Below are positions 34,511 through 44,309 of a stretch of DNA of 64,000 nt, one piece after another; positions within the stretch are counted from its first letter, which is position 1; each line of letters begins with the position of its first letter. A program made the translations under genes and the position numbers. The notes beneath the pieces are model-generated. The model worked only from the letters and a program-made list of their open reading frames with translations, was not told the origin of the DNA and made no database searches. Source of the stretch: Symbiodinium natans (Eukaryota > Sar > Dinophyceae > Suessiales > Symbiodiniaceae); the NCBI GenBank assembly GCA_905221605.1, contig CAJNDS010000416.1, positions 64,001-128,000 of the forward strand, in the 5' to 3' direction.

Positions 34511-35605
34511 TCAGCTGGGAGGGCCGGCTAGGCTGTCCAGTGCTAGGCGGCAGGCTTTGTGGCGGCACATGCGGTCTGGAGCGGGCCCTGCGAGCTTCAT
34601 TCCGGCTGAGCCGATCAGTATCCCGCAGGCTGTGCGCCATTGGGTCTCGGAGGCAATGTGAGCCATATGCACGGCTCCCCACGGGCCATTTGCAAGGATG
34701 ATGCTGTTGATGTCGGAGGCTGTGCCAGTCTTACGTGGCGGAGGGGCCTCCGTGGGGCTGGCATCCTCTTCCGAGGAGTTTTGAGAAGTGTCTGAGTAGA
34801 GGCTGGAGTCGTCTGAGGCGTCGTTGGTGCCGGCGGCCTCGCCGCTTGCCTGCATGAAATGAACATCCCTGCGGTACAGAAAACGGCGCAGGCGAGGCTC
34901 CAGGTGGGAGAGGGCTAGGCTGCTCGGGGCAGCGTGTCTGGGCACCGAGAAGGGCGGTTCGGTGGTGGGGGCTTGACCCCCACGGGCGATTGGGCGAGAG
35001 GGGCGCCAGCCGTCTGCTACCCTCTGGGACACGGTGGTTTGCACCCATAGGCTATCGACCGTGTCATCTCTGCCGTAAAGCTCGGCACTGCTTTTGTGAT
35101 GGCCGGCGGTGCGGCGGGCGTTTTTGGGCAGGCGTTGTTGTTTGGCTGCGCTGAGGAGGCCGACTTTGAGGCTGTGGATTGTGAAGGCGCTGGCCTCGTC
35201 ACTGCATGCAGTGTTAGGGGCCTTAGGGCTGGTAAGTTGCATGCAGGCTCGCAAGGCAGGCAGGGCCTGTGAGTAGGACATAGGCGACCGAAAGGCGAAG
35301 TCTGATGTGGCTTTGGAGGCCCAGTTGGGCAAGATGGGCAGCAGGAAATCGGGCTCGAGTTCCGAGTTCCAGAAAGTTTCCGTGGCCAGCCAGCACCTGT
35401 GTAGGCATAGGAGATAGTTTAGGCACCATGAGCTTGCTGTGCAGCGACCTGACAGACCTGTCAGAGTCACGGCGAAAGGCTGTCCTGTGCGCGATGTCTT
35501 AGTGGACCAGCAGATCCCGCGAAGGGACTGGGCTGTGAGGCTGAGGCTGGAGAGGCGGACTCGTTGCAAGTCGCCGAAGCGCAGGCAGGCGTGGTATGCC
35601 AAGAC
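34511..35605 (-). CDS. Tyrosine recombinase, catalytic part
   Basis: Integrates the circular cDNA without a target-site duplication. The 363-codon frame has LRFGDLQRV (Arg I at residue 8), STKTSRTG (Lys at 35), TIHSLKVGLL (H143, with Lys146 where most recombinases have Arg), AGHHKSS (H168/H169) and LYGRDD (nucleophile Tyr176). The HSLK form agrees with what I remember of dinoflagellate members, so it may be a family trait and not damage. A C-terminal extension of about 180 residues is Ser/Pro/acidic, then a short Cys-containing end. The N-terminal core-binding domain is in another frame (36210-35467), with a frameshift near 35605. Confidence 0.85.
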   Translation of the reverse strand, partial: VLAYHACLRFGDLQRVRLSSLSLTAQSLRGICWSTKTSRTGQPFAVTLTGLSGRCTASSWCLNYLLCLHRCWLATETFWNSELEPDFLLPILPNWASKATSDFAFRSPMSYSQALPALRACMQLTSPKAPNTACSDEASAFTIHSLKVGLLSAAKQQRLPKNARRTAGHHKSSAELYGRDDTVDSLWVQTTVSQRVADGWRPSRPIARGGQAPTTEPPFSVPRHAAPSSLALSHLEPRLRRFLYRRDVHFMQASGEAAGTNDASDDSSLYSDTSQNSSEEDASPTEAPPPRKTGTASDINSIILANGPWGAVHMAHIASETQWRTACGILIGSAGMKLAGPAPDRMCRHKACRLALDSLAGPPS

Positions 35606-36210
35606 CCAAGCAGTAGAACCAGCTGTGTGCCGGAGGCTGGGCTGCAGACAATCTCTTCCCAGGCGACGACACAGGCCATGGGCAGGGGCAGGGCTTCTTT
35701 GCGATCTCTGGCAAAGGCTTGAATGATGGCGTTTGAGACCATGCCGAGGAGGGCTTCCATCTGTGCCGTCCGGGCGAGCCAGGAGAGAGCGCGCAGCATG
35801 GTTTTGGGTGAGACGCGGCAGACGTCACGATCTTGTGCTCTTGATTCAAGAGCGGCATCGAGAAAGTCGGCTAGGCGGGCAAGAGTCAGCGTGTCTAGGC
35901 TGATGTCCTGGGCTTGCAGGAAGGCAACAAATTGAGTGCATGTCGAGAGGTAGGCTTCCAGGCTGGAAGGTGCGTACTTGGCGATTGCCCGCAGTCGATG
36001 TTTGTCGGGCGTGAGGGAAAGGGACGTCTCTTCCCAAAGCTGGCTGAAGCTGCCTATGAAGGCAAGCAATTGGAGCCATGCGCGACCGCATGCTGTTCGG
36101 CGCTCGTCATCTTGCAGGCGTCTGGTGGTGAGGCTGGGCCGAGCAGGCAGTCTCTGTTGCGTGGATGGCGGCCGAGAGGCTGCTGCCTTGCTGAAGGCGG
36201 GCCCGGGCAC
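35467..36210 (-). CDS. Tyrosine recombinase, N-terminal core-binding part
   Basis: The helical region SLEAYLSTCTQFVAFLQAQD followed by TLARLADFLDAALESR is typical of the SAM-like core-binding domain of YR enzymes. Coding support ends near 35605 (SPASGTQLVLLLG), where the sequence continues in the 35605-34511 frame as AYHACLRFGDL. The rest of this frame to 35467 is a shadow. Confidence 0.78.
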   Translation of the reverse strand: MPGPAFSKAAASRPPSTQQRLPARPSLTTRRLQDDERRTACGRAWLQLLAFIGSFSQLWEETSLSLTPDKHRLRAIAKYAPSSLEAYLSTCTQFVAFLQAQDISLDTLTLARLADFLDAALESRAQDRDVCRVSPKTMLRALSWLARTAQMEALLGMVSNAIIQAFARDRKEALPLPMACVVAWEEIVCSPASGTQLVLLLGSWHTTPACASATCNESASPASASQPSPFAGSAGPLRHRAQDSLSP

Positions 36211-36262
36211 CTCTTCCGTCGAGGTCTGGTGTAGCGGGGTCTGACGCAGTGGAGCGGGCCTA

Positions 36263-36783
36263 TTAAGGGAGGTGCTTAAGGGCGGGGTCGGGGAATCGGG
36301 GCAGGTTTAGGCTGTGGGATATGTGATGAGGTGCTTGCACAGGCATGCGTGCGCGGGCTTTGGGCGGCCTTAGCGGTGAAGACAACTGAGTTGAGCTGAC
36401 AGATTTACCGGGGTGACTAGCTGGCGTGAAGGAGAGGCCTGCAGGCGGTAGGCTGATCAGGTCCCAGGAGCCAGAGTGCGGGGACGACTCCGGGGGGCCT
36501 GGGGCAGGATTCTGGCATGGCAGATCTGGGGCTGTGGGCACATTCTTCGGATGTGCGGTCCTCTATGAGAGATAGAGCGTCGTCTTCCAGGTAGGCGGCC
36601 CCTAGTTCCGCATCCGACTCGATGCTGAGCCGGCGGTGTGGAGAAGGCAGTCCGAGCTGGGCCCGAGTCTAGCTCGCTTGCTGTCCGGAGTTGGGCTCCA
36701 GGAGGCACGGGGCTTAAAAAGGGCATGTGACATGTTGGGGCGCAGGAAGTCAACCGGCTCTCAAGAACGGCTGCGGAAAGCAA
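36263..36783 (-). pseudogene. Pro/Ser-rich linker ahead of the recombinase, with stops
   Basis: Low-complexity Pro/Ser text over overlapping frames (36541-36263 and 36783-36457), such as SGSWDLISLPPAG. It probably encodes the disordered N-terminal extension of the recombinase ORF, now interrupted by at least two stops or frameshifts. Confidence 0.4.
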
Positions 36784-36808
36784 CGAGACGGATCATCCAG
36801 GCCGCATG

Positions 36809-38107
36809 TCAGGGCTGCATGTGTGCAAACATGGATGCAAGACAAAAAACAAGCATGCAAGCTAGGCACCCCTTTTCCTTTATCTCGTTCGCGTCGACGA
36901 TGTCGAAGATGAGCTGCACCTGGTCAGGGGGCAGGAAGGAGGCAGCAGGGGGAGCATGTATGTATCCCTGGCGGCAGAGACTTTTTTGGCACATGTGCGA
37001 TCTAGGCAGTGTGGGCAAGAAACTTGTGTCTTGAGCAAGAAAGGCCCTGAAATTGGGCAATGATCCTTCTAGGCGTGCCAAAACACGTGTGGGCGGGGCA
37101 GGCCAGTGAGCGCCCTTAGGGCCTGGCGAAATGCCCCCAGGGGGATTCCTTGTGCCGGTCGAATTCGTGGCAGCGGCTGCATTGGTGGCGATCGTGCCTA
37201 TCGGCGTCAGGATCATCCACGTTTTGGGCACACACGAGGCCCCATGGGCAAAAGGGCTGAGTGCTGCAGGGCCTGGCACATCGTAGGCGTCTGTTGTGGT
37301 CCATGTAGAGGAGTCGTGTGTCCTCCTGGGCAATCCGGAAAGTGTCCGGTAGGCAGATGCTGGGCACGATGGTGCAACCGCGATACCTCCTGTCGGGCGG
37401 CTCGGGGATGCAGAGGCGTGGGCAGGGAGGCAGTCTGTCTGCTGCCGGCAGTGGTGCAAAGGAAGAGCGGGCCTGCGAGGCTCTTGTGCGTCCCCTTTGT
37501 CGGAGCGTAGGCCGAGCAGGTCTGTATCTGCGTCAGTCCGGCCATCGTCGGCTGCTCGGTTGCTGGGCGCCGGGCCGTCGGAGGGCTCCGGGAGGCTGGG
37601 CGGGTTGTCAAAAGGATATGGGCCCGAGAAGACGGAAAAGGACTCCTGGTCCAGCATGAACTTGGAGCCGATGATCCCCTGGGCGGCTTGGGACTTGATG
37701 AGCTCGTAGTCCAGGCGGTGGATCATGATGGATTTGTTGTCGTCTCTGACGATGCACTCCCGTCCATCTTCAAAGCACGACATAGGCAAAGGCCCGTGCT
37801 CGTGCCTGGGCTGAGTAGGCTGGCCGCAGGCATCTGAGGCGTCTGCTGCTAAGGGCGGAGGCGATGAGTCCTCTCTGGGCGAGGGGGCCTCATATGTGAA
37901 CCAGAAGGTAGACCAGTCCACCTCCTTGGCACCTCTAGGCGGCTGACCTAGGCCGTAGAAGTGATACCATGCGCGGTCATCATATCGCTTCATGGGCAGG
38001 TGGTAGGCGTCGGGCGGTGTGGGCTTTGTGGGCTTGGCTTTCACCGGCACGCCTTTGGGCTGTGCGGGAGGCTGTGGCTCCGGCGGGGCAGGCTCAGTAG
38101 GCGCCAC
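36809..38107 (-). CDS. Large ORF with Cys-rich module in a second frame (432 codons)
   Basis: Residues 1-170 are coherent: a Pro/Lys-rich start, then RYDDRAWYHFYGLGQPP, SCFEDGRECIVRDDNKSIM and DYELIKSQAAQGIIGSKFML. From about 37410 to 37116 the coding frame seems to be another one (37367-37116), which reads RLRCARPCSTQPFCPWGLVC and later HQCSRCHEF, a likely zinc-binding module. Coding then returns to the first frame for KGAHWPAPPTRVLARLEGSL to the end. Two compensating frameshifts explain this. Function unknown; a nucleic-acid-binding gag component is my inference. Confidence 0.6.
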   Translation of the reverse strand: MAPTEPAPPEPQPPAQPKGVPVKAKPTKPTPPDAYHLPMKRYDDRAWYHFYGLGQPPRGAKEVDWSTFWFTYEAPSPREDSSPPPLAADASDACGQPTQPRHEHGPLPMSCFEDGRECIVRDDNKSIMIHRLDYELIKSQAAQGIIGSKFMLDQESFSVFSGPYPFDNPPSLPEPSDGPAPSNRAADDGRTDADTDLLGLRSDKGDAQEPRRPALPLHHCRQQTDCLPAHASASPSRPTGGIAVAPSCPASAYRTLSGLPRRTHDSSTWTTTDAYDVPGPAALSPFAHGASCVPKTWMILTPIGTIATNAAAATNSTGTRNPPGGISPGPKGAHWPAPPTRVLARLEGSLPNFRAFLAQDTSFLPTLPRSHMCQKSLCRQGYIHAPPAASFLPPDQVQLIFDIVDANEIKEKGCLACMLVFCLASMFAHMQP

Positions 38108-38113
38108 TGAATT

Positions 38114-38831
38114 TTAGGACTCTTCCAGATCCGGGTCAGGCAGTGTGCTAGGCCCTGCAAAGTAGGCAGCGACCGCGTCGGTGGCTTCCTTCGGCAAGAT
38201 CAGCCCAAGCCTTCCTTTCCAAGGCTGTGGCGTCGGCAGGAATCTTGCCACCAGGCGCCCTAGGCAGTGGAGGCAGGTCGGGGCCCGTGGCAGGCGTTTC
38301 AGGCTTGGAGTGCGCGATGTACTCGAGCAACTCGGTAGGCACGAGAACTTGGTCTCGGCAGAAGTGCAGTGTAGGCAGTGCGCGGCCGTCGGCAAAGGCT
38401 TTGCGGACGTGGTTTGCCGTCCATAGGCAGGACGTGGCTTGATCAACAAAGCTCCAGTCACGGCGCTGGGCGTCTGGGTTGCTCCCTTGTGCAGGGGCAG
38501 GCGGGCACTGCGAAGCCGAGGCAAGCAGCCCTTCCCGTCGTGCCTGGGCGGCGGCTTTGCAGTCTGCAAGCTCTTGGGCTTGTTGGGGCGTCAGCAAGGC
38601 GGGGGCCGACTGGGCAGGCTGCACAACGGGACCGGAGTCCGCGGCACTGGAGGCTTGGGCAGACTCCGTGGGGCAGGGGGCCGAGGTCGTGGGCGGCTCG
38701 GCTGGCGTGGGCTGACCAGTGGGCACGGTCTGCCCGGCAAGCCCTCCAATGAGGCTTTGCTTGGCACTGTCGTCCAACTGCGCCCAGAGGGCAGCAAACT
38801 GGGCAAGAGCGTTGTCCGGCGTTTGGGCCAT
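38114..38831 (-). CDS. Gag-like ORF (227 aa plus frameshifted tail)
   Basis: Starts MAQTPDNALAQFAALWAQLD, helical, then a Pro/Ala linker, then RRDWSFVDQATSCLWTANHV and LHFCRDQVLVPTELLEYIAH. A frameshift near 38220 moves the true end into the frame that stops at 38114 (KEATDAVAAYFAGPS). No named family. Confidence 0.55.
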
Positions 38832-38997
38832 TGGGCGGAAAACGCGGGAGAAGGCAAAGAAGGCAGGGGGCTAGCAGAGGGCTTGAGAAAGAGCGCTGAG
38901 GACATGGAACCAGCGCAGGTCACGTAACCACATGAGGCATGCAGAAGTGACCCCTAACAGCAAAAGGTGTGTGCAGTGCGCAACAGTGAGGCGGGCC

Positions 38998-39255
38998 TTA
39001 ACCGGGCGTCGTTGGGCTCGGGCTGTAAGGCGTACCTGAAGTCAACAGGGTCATAAGGCACTCGCGTGTTCCTCCAAAAGGCAGAGAAGCGTGTGCGGGC
39101 ACGTGCACACGGGCCATCCGGTAGGCCAATGAAAGAAAGTTCCTGTGGCCTGACCGAAACAGAAAGTGCATGGTTATATTCACAACAGGACTGGACCCAA
39201 GAGACTGTAGGTGCCGGGCGGAGACGATGAGGTCCTGGTAGAAGTGCTCGACCAA
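38998..39255 (-). CDS. Small ORF (85 aa) inside the YR element
   Basis: Reads HFYQDLIVSARHLQSLG and NITMHFLFRSGHRNFLSLAY. It probably continues the preceding 240-codon ORF after a frameshift. Unknown function. Confidence 0.3.
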   Translation of the reverse strand: MVEHFYQDLIVSARHLQSLGSSPVVNITMHFLFRSGHRNFLSLAYRMARVHVPAHASLPFGGTRECLMTLLTSGTPYSPSPTTPG

Positions 39256-39364
39256 ATACCTGGCAGGGAGGGGTCGAGGGTCTTAGAGCAAAACCCTGCA
39301 GTCACATGTGGCAGGGCACCGCTTGGGCTCGGGGCGGCATGGGCCAGGCGGTCGGCGTGTTGGG

Positions 39365-40087
39365 CTAGAAATCCGAGGCGGATGTGCTGGAGCCGTCGTC
39401 GAGCTCCGAAGAGACATGGCTGGGCGGCATGGGCAGCCCCGAGAGGTACCACCTGCAGTCGGAGGCGGTCCACCAGTCGATGGCGTGCATGGAGTGCCTA
39501 GAGGCTGGCGATAGGCAGGCCCATATGCGGGACAAGATGTGACTCAAGGAGACCAGGCAGCGCCAACGGACCTGCAGAGGCAGGAGTGCAGCAATAGGCA
39601 GGCCGTGCAGGGCAAAGACATGAGCATGTGTGCGCTGCAAGGGCGTCATGTGTAGAGAACACTGCCGGCGGCATTGTGTGTTCTGGTACCGAGCACAAAA
39701 GGAGCGTATGGGCGGTGTGAAAACCATGTTGACCCCGTGGCGCGGCCCGGCAGGCAGGGGAGGCAGAATCTGGGCTGCATTGCTCAGCAGGTGCTGAGGC
39801 GGCGGGGCCTTAGGCCGAGGCTGGGGCACAGTAGGCGGCGCGGCAGCGGGTGCCAGGCTGACCCGTGAGAGGGCATGGCTATGTGCAAAAGCTTCATGGG
39901 CGGACGAGGCAGCTGGGTCCGGGGCTGTGTCGCTGCTGTCCTCTGTGCAGCTCCAAGGCTCGGAGTTCCATGGGCACTCGTCATAATCAGAGCCGGCCAT
40001 GGGCAGGCTGCTGGGCAGGATGTAGGCGGTCGAACGGGTGAACTTGAAGCCAAAAAGGAGCTGTCGGAGCATGACCTGGGCGGGCAT
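39365..40087 (-). CDS. ORF of unknown function (240 aa), YR element
   Basis: An acidic, Pro-rich first half (SDYDECPWNSEPWSC) is followed by a basic Cys/His/Arg stretch (RYQNTQCRRQCSLHM) and a Leu-rich stretch. It resembles no enzyme. The reading frame may switch within the second half. Confidence 0.45.
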   Translation of the reverse strand: MPAQVMLRQLLFGFKFTRSTAYILPSSLPMAGSDYDECPWNSEPWSCTEDSSDTAPDPAASSAHEAFAHSHALSRVSLAPAAAPPTVPQPRPKAPPPQHLLSNAAQILPPLPAGPRHGVNMVFTPPIRSFCARYQNTQCRRQCSLHMTPLQRTHAHVFALHGLPIAALLPLQVRWRCLVSLSHILSRIWACLSPASRHSMHAIDWWTASDCRWYLSGLPMPPSHVSSELDDGSSTSASDF

Positions 40088-40099
40088 GTTATTTAGGGC

Positions 40100-41058
40100 T
40101 TAAGGCTTAGGGGGCAAGTTCCGTTCAAGGCGGTTAATCCTCTCTTCTAGGCAAAGGATTTCGCGGCGTATCCTGGCAAGGGGGTTGGCTTCTGACCATT
40201 GATCTGCCGGCACTTGGAAGGTTCTGAGGGTGGCGAGATGGGCATTGTAGGGCAAAGCTGCCATACGTCTGGCGATGTTGAGCTGTGCAGGCAAGGGCTC
40301 CACCGTGGCGCTGAGGCGGAGAAATTCGGCCTGAGCCCGAATCTTGTAGGCCAGGAAATCCGAAGCCAGAGGTCCTCATTAAGGCGGGCATAGGCTACAT
40401 GGGCTTGGGTTAGGGCAGAGTTAAGCAGTGAATTACACACCGCGAGGCTGTGTTTAAACTGCTCGGCTTGGCCGCCGAGTAGGCGAGAGTGGATCTCTTG
40501 GGCTCGGAGCTGGTTGTGCTGGTAGGTCAGGAGGTCCTGCATGAGAGCGACATCCTGCAAGATTGAGGACAGCTGAGCGTCCAGGGAGGCCCGGCTATCT
40601 GGGCCAGGGGCTCTTGTGCTGTAAAGGAGCTCTGAAGGCGGCGCGTGAGCCGTAGGCAGGGCTGTCACGGAAGCTGCAGTAGGCAGGGCTGTCACTGAAG
40701 CTGCAGGGCACTGCGAGGATGTAGGCCTTGATGAAGTCGGGCATCCAGTGGGCGCAAGTGCTTCAGGAGGGCGTCTCGTGGGCGCAGTCGGCAAGGAGCT
40801 CGGGCATCCAGTGTGAGCTTGTGCGGTCGAGAGGCCCTCAGGCTGCCACAAAGCGATGCGTCTTTGATGCAAGTTGAGCAGCTGTTGCCAGCTGCCGCAG
40901 TAATCCTCATCCGAGGCGTCATGGGCTGTCCGTATAGGCATGGGACTGTCCGAGGCCATGGGCGCGGGCGACTCTCTGGGCATGCCAGGGAGGAAAACAC
41001 CGGGCTTAATAGGCCTGGAACCTCTTTCGGGGCGTAGCGGCCTCGAAAAGATGCTCAC
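40100..41058 (-). CDS. First ORF of the YR element: coiled-coil gag-like protein, one frameshift
   Basis: Frame 41058-40147 gives a Ser/Pro-rich start and two tandem ASVTALPTA repeats, then a long helix (SLDAQLSSILQDVALMQDLL, then QFKHSLAVCNSLLNSALTQ). Near 40360 the coding frame changes to the one ending at 40100 (MAALPYNAHLATLRTF, and REILCLEERINRLERNL at the end). The helical content and first position fit a gag protein. It starts just inside repeat B1. Confidence 0.6.
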
Positions 41059-41185
41059 ACGCTATGCATGGCCCCAACGCGGGTTAGGTCAGGGCCAGCT
41101 GAGCCAGGAGCCAGCTGGGCATGGGCAAACATGGGCGGTCATGATTCGTGCGTGTCAAAACACCTGGGAAACAAAACCCCAGTGC
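41044..41185 (-). repeat. Split direct repeat B, outer copy (142 bp)
   Basis: Partner of 30160-30301. It forms the 5' end of the element on its coding strand, and the host ORF resumes at 41186. Confidence 0.95.
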
Positions 41186-41560
41186 TTCTGCATATTGGCA
41201 AACTGAAAACGAGCCTGTAATGGTCCCATTTGAATCTCAACCGAAGCTGCAGGTCCAGTTGCTCCACTCATTGGAGTGGCACTCATCTCGGACTCATCTC
41301 GCCACCACTCATCTCCCCACCAGACGGTGCGCTAATTGCGGCACGAGGCACGGAGTTGCCCGAAGGCACGTGAGTTGCATCGTCGGCCCCCATCATAGGC
41401 CCCCACCACTCGCGCCACCCGACATACTTGCAGCCGAGGGGGCAGGCACAGGTGCAGGCACATTCGTGTCTTCTTCCACCACCCAAGACGGTCGAACGGC
41501 GCGGCTCTTAGGTACCGAATCCATCGGCATACTGTACGGAGGGTGAAAACGTACTGGGGT
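41186..41560 (-). pseudogene. Host-element ORF, 5' part: Ser/Gly/Pro linker, frameshifted
   Basis: From 41333 down to 41186 one frame reads EMSATPMSGATGPAASV and FQFANMQ and runs straight into 29745 when the YR element is removed. Upstream, 41486-41283 and another frame give NVPAPVPAPSAASMSGGAS, ATHVPSGNSVP and GGEMSGGEMS, so at least two frameshifts interrupt it. It lies just downstream of the RT thumb-like segment. Confidence 0.5.
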
Positions 41561-41794
41561 GAAATACGATAAGGAACAGACACCTCAAACTCATGGTAGT
41601 GTAGAACTATGGATCGAAGGAGGGTCAAAAACAAATGACGAGAGGATGGAACCAAGTGAGAACAAAGGTCAGAGCCCAGGTGCTACGAGGTCACTGTTGC
41701 AATGCTCAAGTAGAAGCATGATCCCCCAAACGACAGGTGACGTGTATGGCAAGCACCAGCTCTAACTTCCTATACCGTCCTTTCTGTTGTTTTT

Positions 41795-42135
41795 TCATCT
41801 GAGGCCGAAGCGAATCTGAAATTTTGAAACAAACGGAGCTAACTGGGCCGAGGTGAAGCCTTTCAGCCTATACAGATCAAGCAACAAATGCATCAACTCC
41901 GGGACGCGGGAGCGGGGTCTGGTGCCCCGGGCTAGTAGTATCAACCTAGTCTCCAGGGACTGCAACGATCTACGCAGTGAAGAAGCAGAACTCGGGGAAA
42001 GTGAAACTGGCACGATTTAGCGCTCACATCCACTGAATACCCCACAACATCCGAATTGGGCACCTCCTCCAACGTGACAGGGGGAACATAAAAATCCAAC
42101 TGGAAAAGCGCCCGGACCACAGGATGGCATCGAGC
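41795..42135 (-). pseudogene. RT thumb-like C-terminal piece of the host element
   Basis: Continues from the RT fragment. Another frame first reads HPVVRALFQLDFYVPPVTLE, then after a shift the 42013-41795 frame reads LRRSLQSLETRLILLARG and LLLDLYRLKGFTSAQLAPF. I recall similar text after the RT core in dinoflagellate retroelement proteins. It carries at least one stop and one frameshift. Confidence 0.45.
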
Positions 42136-42420
42136 TCAAGCAGTTAGAAAAGTCACTCGATTGTCCACATAGCGATCAACCCAAACCACTCCCAGTTGAC
42201 GAATGCTTGCCATGGAAACGTCCCATGCTCGAAAAGAAAAATACTCTTCCAACATTGCCACCAGGGAGCATAAAGGTGGGGAAATAGGGCTGCCTATCGG
42301 GAACCCTTCTTGTTGTTGTAGTACCAGACTGTTACTGGTGAAGAATAAGTTGGCAACCATAAGCAACACTAAGGAGGAATGTTTAGCGGCCAAAAAGGTC
42401 TTGTAACGTCGATTATCACG
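42136..42420 (-). pseudogene. Reverse transcriptase fragment (palm motifs B and C)
   Basis: The minus frame reads NLFFTSNSLVLQQQEGFPIG and SPISPPLCSLVAMLEEY (motif B region, GxPxGSPxSP), then VVWVDRYVDNRVTF, which aligns with the RT active-site strand but has YVDN in place of YVDD. The fingers and motif A are not recognisable upstream. It stops at 42136. A non-LTR or Penelope-like RT is most likely from the GxPxGSPxSP form. With the last catalytic Asp changed it should be inactive. Confidence 0.65.
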
Positions 42421-44300
42421 TGTCTGCCACTGTCCGCGGAAGACTTGCGGTTGATCCGGTTACTTAGAAGTGTGCATCGAAAAGAATCAAGTGGAAGAGG
42501 ACCAAAAGTGCACTCTTAAACCGGAAAGCAGGAATGCTTGTGAAACCAGGAAGATCTTAATTACCAAGTTGCAGTTCTTCCATTGGCTCCGAACCAAGAC
42601 TGCAGATTCCATCATGAAAAACCTTCTCCAAACGGTGGTACAGAACCACTTCCAAGAAAAAAACACAGCTTGGAAATGATCGTCTGGAAATGGAAAATGA
42701 TTGGTTATGCCTTAAGAACCGGAAGAGTTTGGACAAAATGTAAGCGTACGAAAGCCAATGTAAAACTCCAATGGTCGCTAGACTGCCTGTAGAAACGTTA
42801 AATTCCGTTTTAAACGGCGGGTTATTGTGTGCAATAGCAAAATAGAAGAAAGGATAAGATCTTCTTCCCCCAGTTCCACACACAACTGGAAACAAAAAGC
42901 AAAGGCGGTCTTTGGAAAGTGATCTACAGGCAAAACAACAAAACCTTGTGCCCCAAGGAAAAGGAAAAGCTTAAGAGAGCAAGGAAGAGGCTAAAGGGGG
43001 CCTTGAGGGAAGCTTAAGGGAAGCTGATAAATTAAGGGGGAGCTTGAAGAACCCGGGCCCAATTCGATCCAGGCCACTTCCAACGCATAAAAAAGTAGAT
43101 GTATATTTGTTTCTTGGTGAAAAGTGTATGCAGGCGTAGTATGCGTGTGTTGCACACATGCGGCATGTGCGTGCTGTATGCGTGCTGTGGTGCACGTACA
43201 GTTAGAGAAAGTTCCGGTTCCAAACAAGTTCACACTTTGCCGCCTTGCTGCCTGCTGTTCTAATTTTGGGGGAAGACTGACACAAGACTTTAGACTGGAA
43301 CCGACTGAGAGGCTTATTTGTTTTACTCGCAACAAGGAGCTGTGAAAGCCAGATCTGGCTTCCCGTGTGTGCAAAAAACGCCGCAACTGGGCCCAAAAAT
43401 GGCTCCTAAACTTGGGTTCCAATTGAGGCTCCAACCTGGGTGGCCTTACTTAACCAAGAGATTATTTTTCCGACAAAAAACAAAGAAAACATGAATCAAG
43501 CAAGAGAAAAAATTTTGTTTAGACAGGCAAAGGCAATTGAAACAAAAAAACAAAAAAGTGTTGCATAAATCTGCTGCTGAATCTGAAGAAAGTTGTCTAA
43601 GTTTTACAACTGGCTTCTTTCCAGTGTTTTTTCAATTTCTCCAAAGTTCAAAAAGAAAAACCAATGTTTTCGCAGTTCTTGCTCAGCCAGCAGACCACTT
43701 TGCACCCACACACCACACTTTATAACACAACTCTTTGCCAAAAACGACAAAAACCACAACACACCACATCCATTTTGCAATGAAAGCAAGGTAAACACAC
43801 ACAGACGTTACTGTTTGTTTATTTGTGTAAGTTCCAAACTCCACGCGTCACCACCCTTAACCCACACACACTAACACTTCTTGCACATGCACACTTCGGA
43901 AAAACAGCCAAAACCACAAAAATGCACATTCTTATGGAGACCTTAAGTTCCGATTGCAATTTTTTTCACTGTCTTTCTGGTAATCGACAGCTTACTGGGC
44001 TAACAGCACCAAAACACTTGCTGAACGAGCTGTTTTGTGTTTCAGTTTGGGGCTTTTCAAAACTCTCTTTCCAAAGCTTGCAAAAAGCTCGATAAAAATT
44101 CTGTGAAGACCAAGTTTCACAACTCTGTTCTTTTAGTGTTTTCTCAATTTCTTCAAAGTTTAAATAGAACTTTTTTTTGCAGTTCTTGCTACACATTGAA
44201 AAAAAAAACAATTACACTGACTTCTTATGGCCAGAACGACTTAAGAGTTGCCAGCTTGATTTCCGTTCATGCGGAAATCTGTGTAGTGTAGGGTGATGAG
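42421..44300. repeat. AT-rich non-coding DNA with a diverged internal duplication
   Basis: No gene recognised. The text at 43611-43690 (TTTTTCAATTTCTCCAAAGTT) recurs with changes at 44130-44195, about 520 bp later. The minus frame 42895-42557 is open but unrecognised. Composition shifts sharply to A/T from about 43440. Confidence 0.5.
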
Positions 44301-44309
44301 CCCAGAGGT

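Larger units (their letters stand above)
29746..41185 (-). mobile_element. Tyrosine-recombinase retrotransposon (DIRS/Ngaro-like), 11,440 bp
   Basis: Read on the minus strand the order is: repeat B1 (41185-41044), ORFs, repeat A1 (30525-30302), repeat B2 (30301-30160), a 190-bp spacer, repeat A2 (29969-29746). This is the split direct-repeat layout of Ngaro/PAT-type YR retrotransposons, in which B2/A1 at 30301/30302 is the internal copy of the circle junction. The coding order is coiled-coil gag-like ORFs, Cys-rich ORF, tyrosine recombinase, another gag-like ORF, methyltransferase-like domain, reverse transcriptase plus RNase H. There is no integrase or protease and no target-site duplication, as expected for recombinase-driven insertion. 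Frameshifts in most ORFs show it is no longer autonomous, unless some come from assembly error. Confidence 0.9.
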
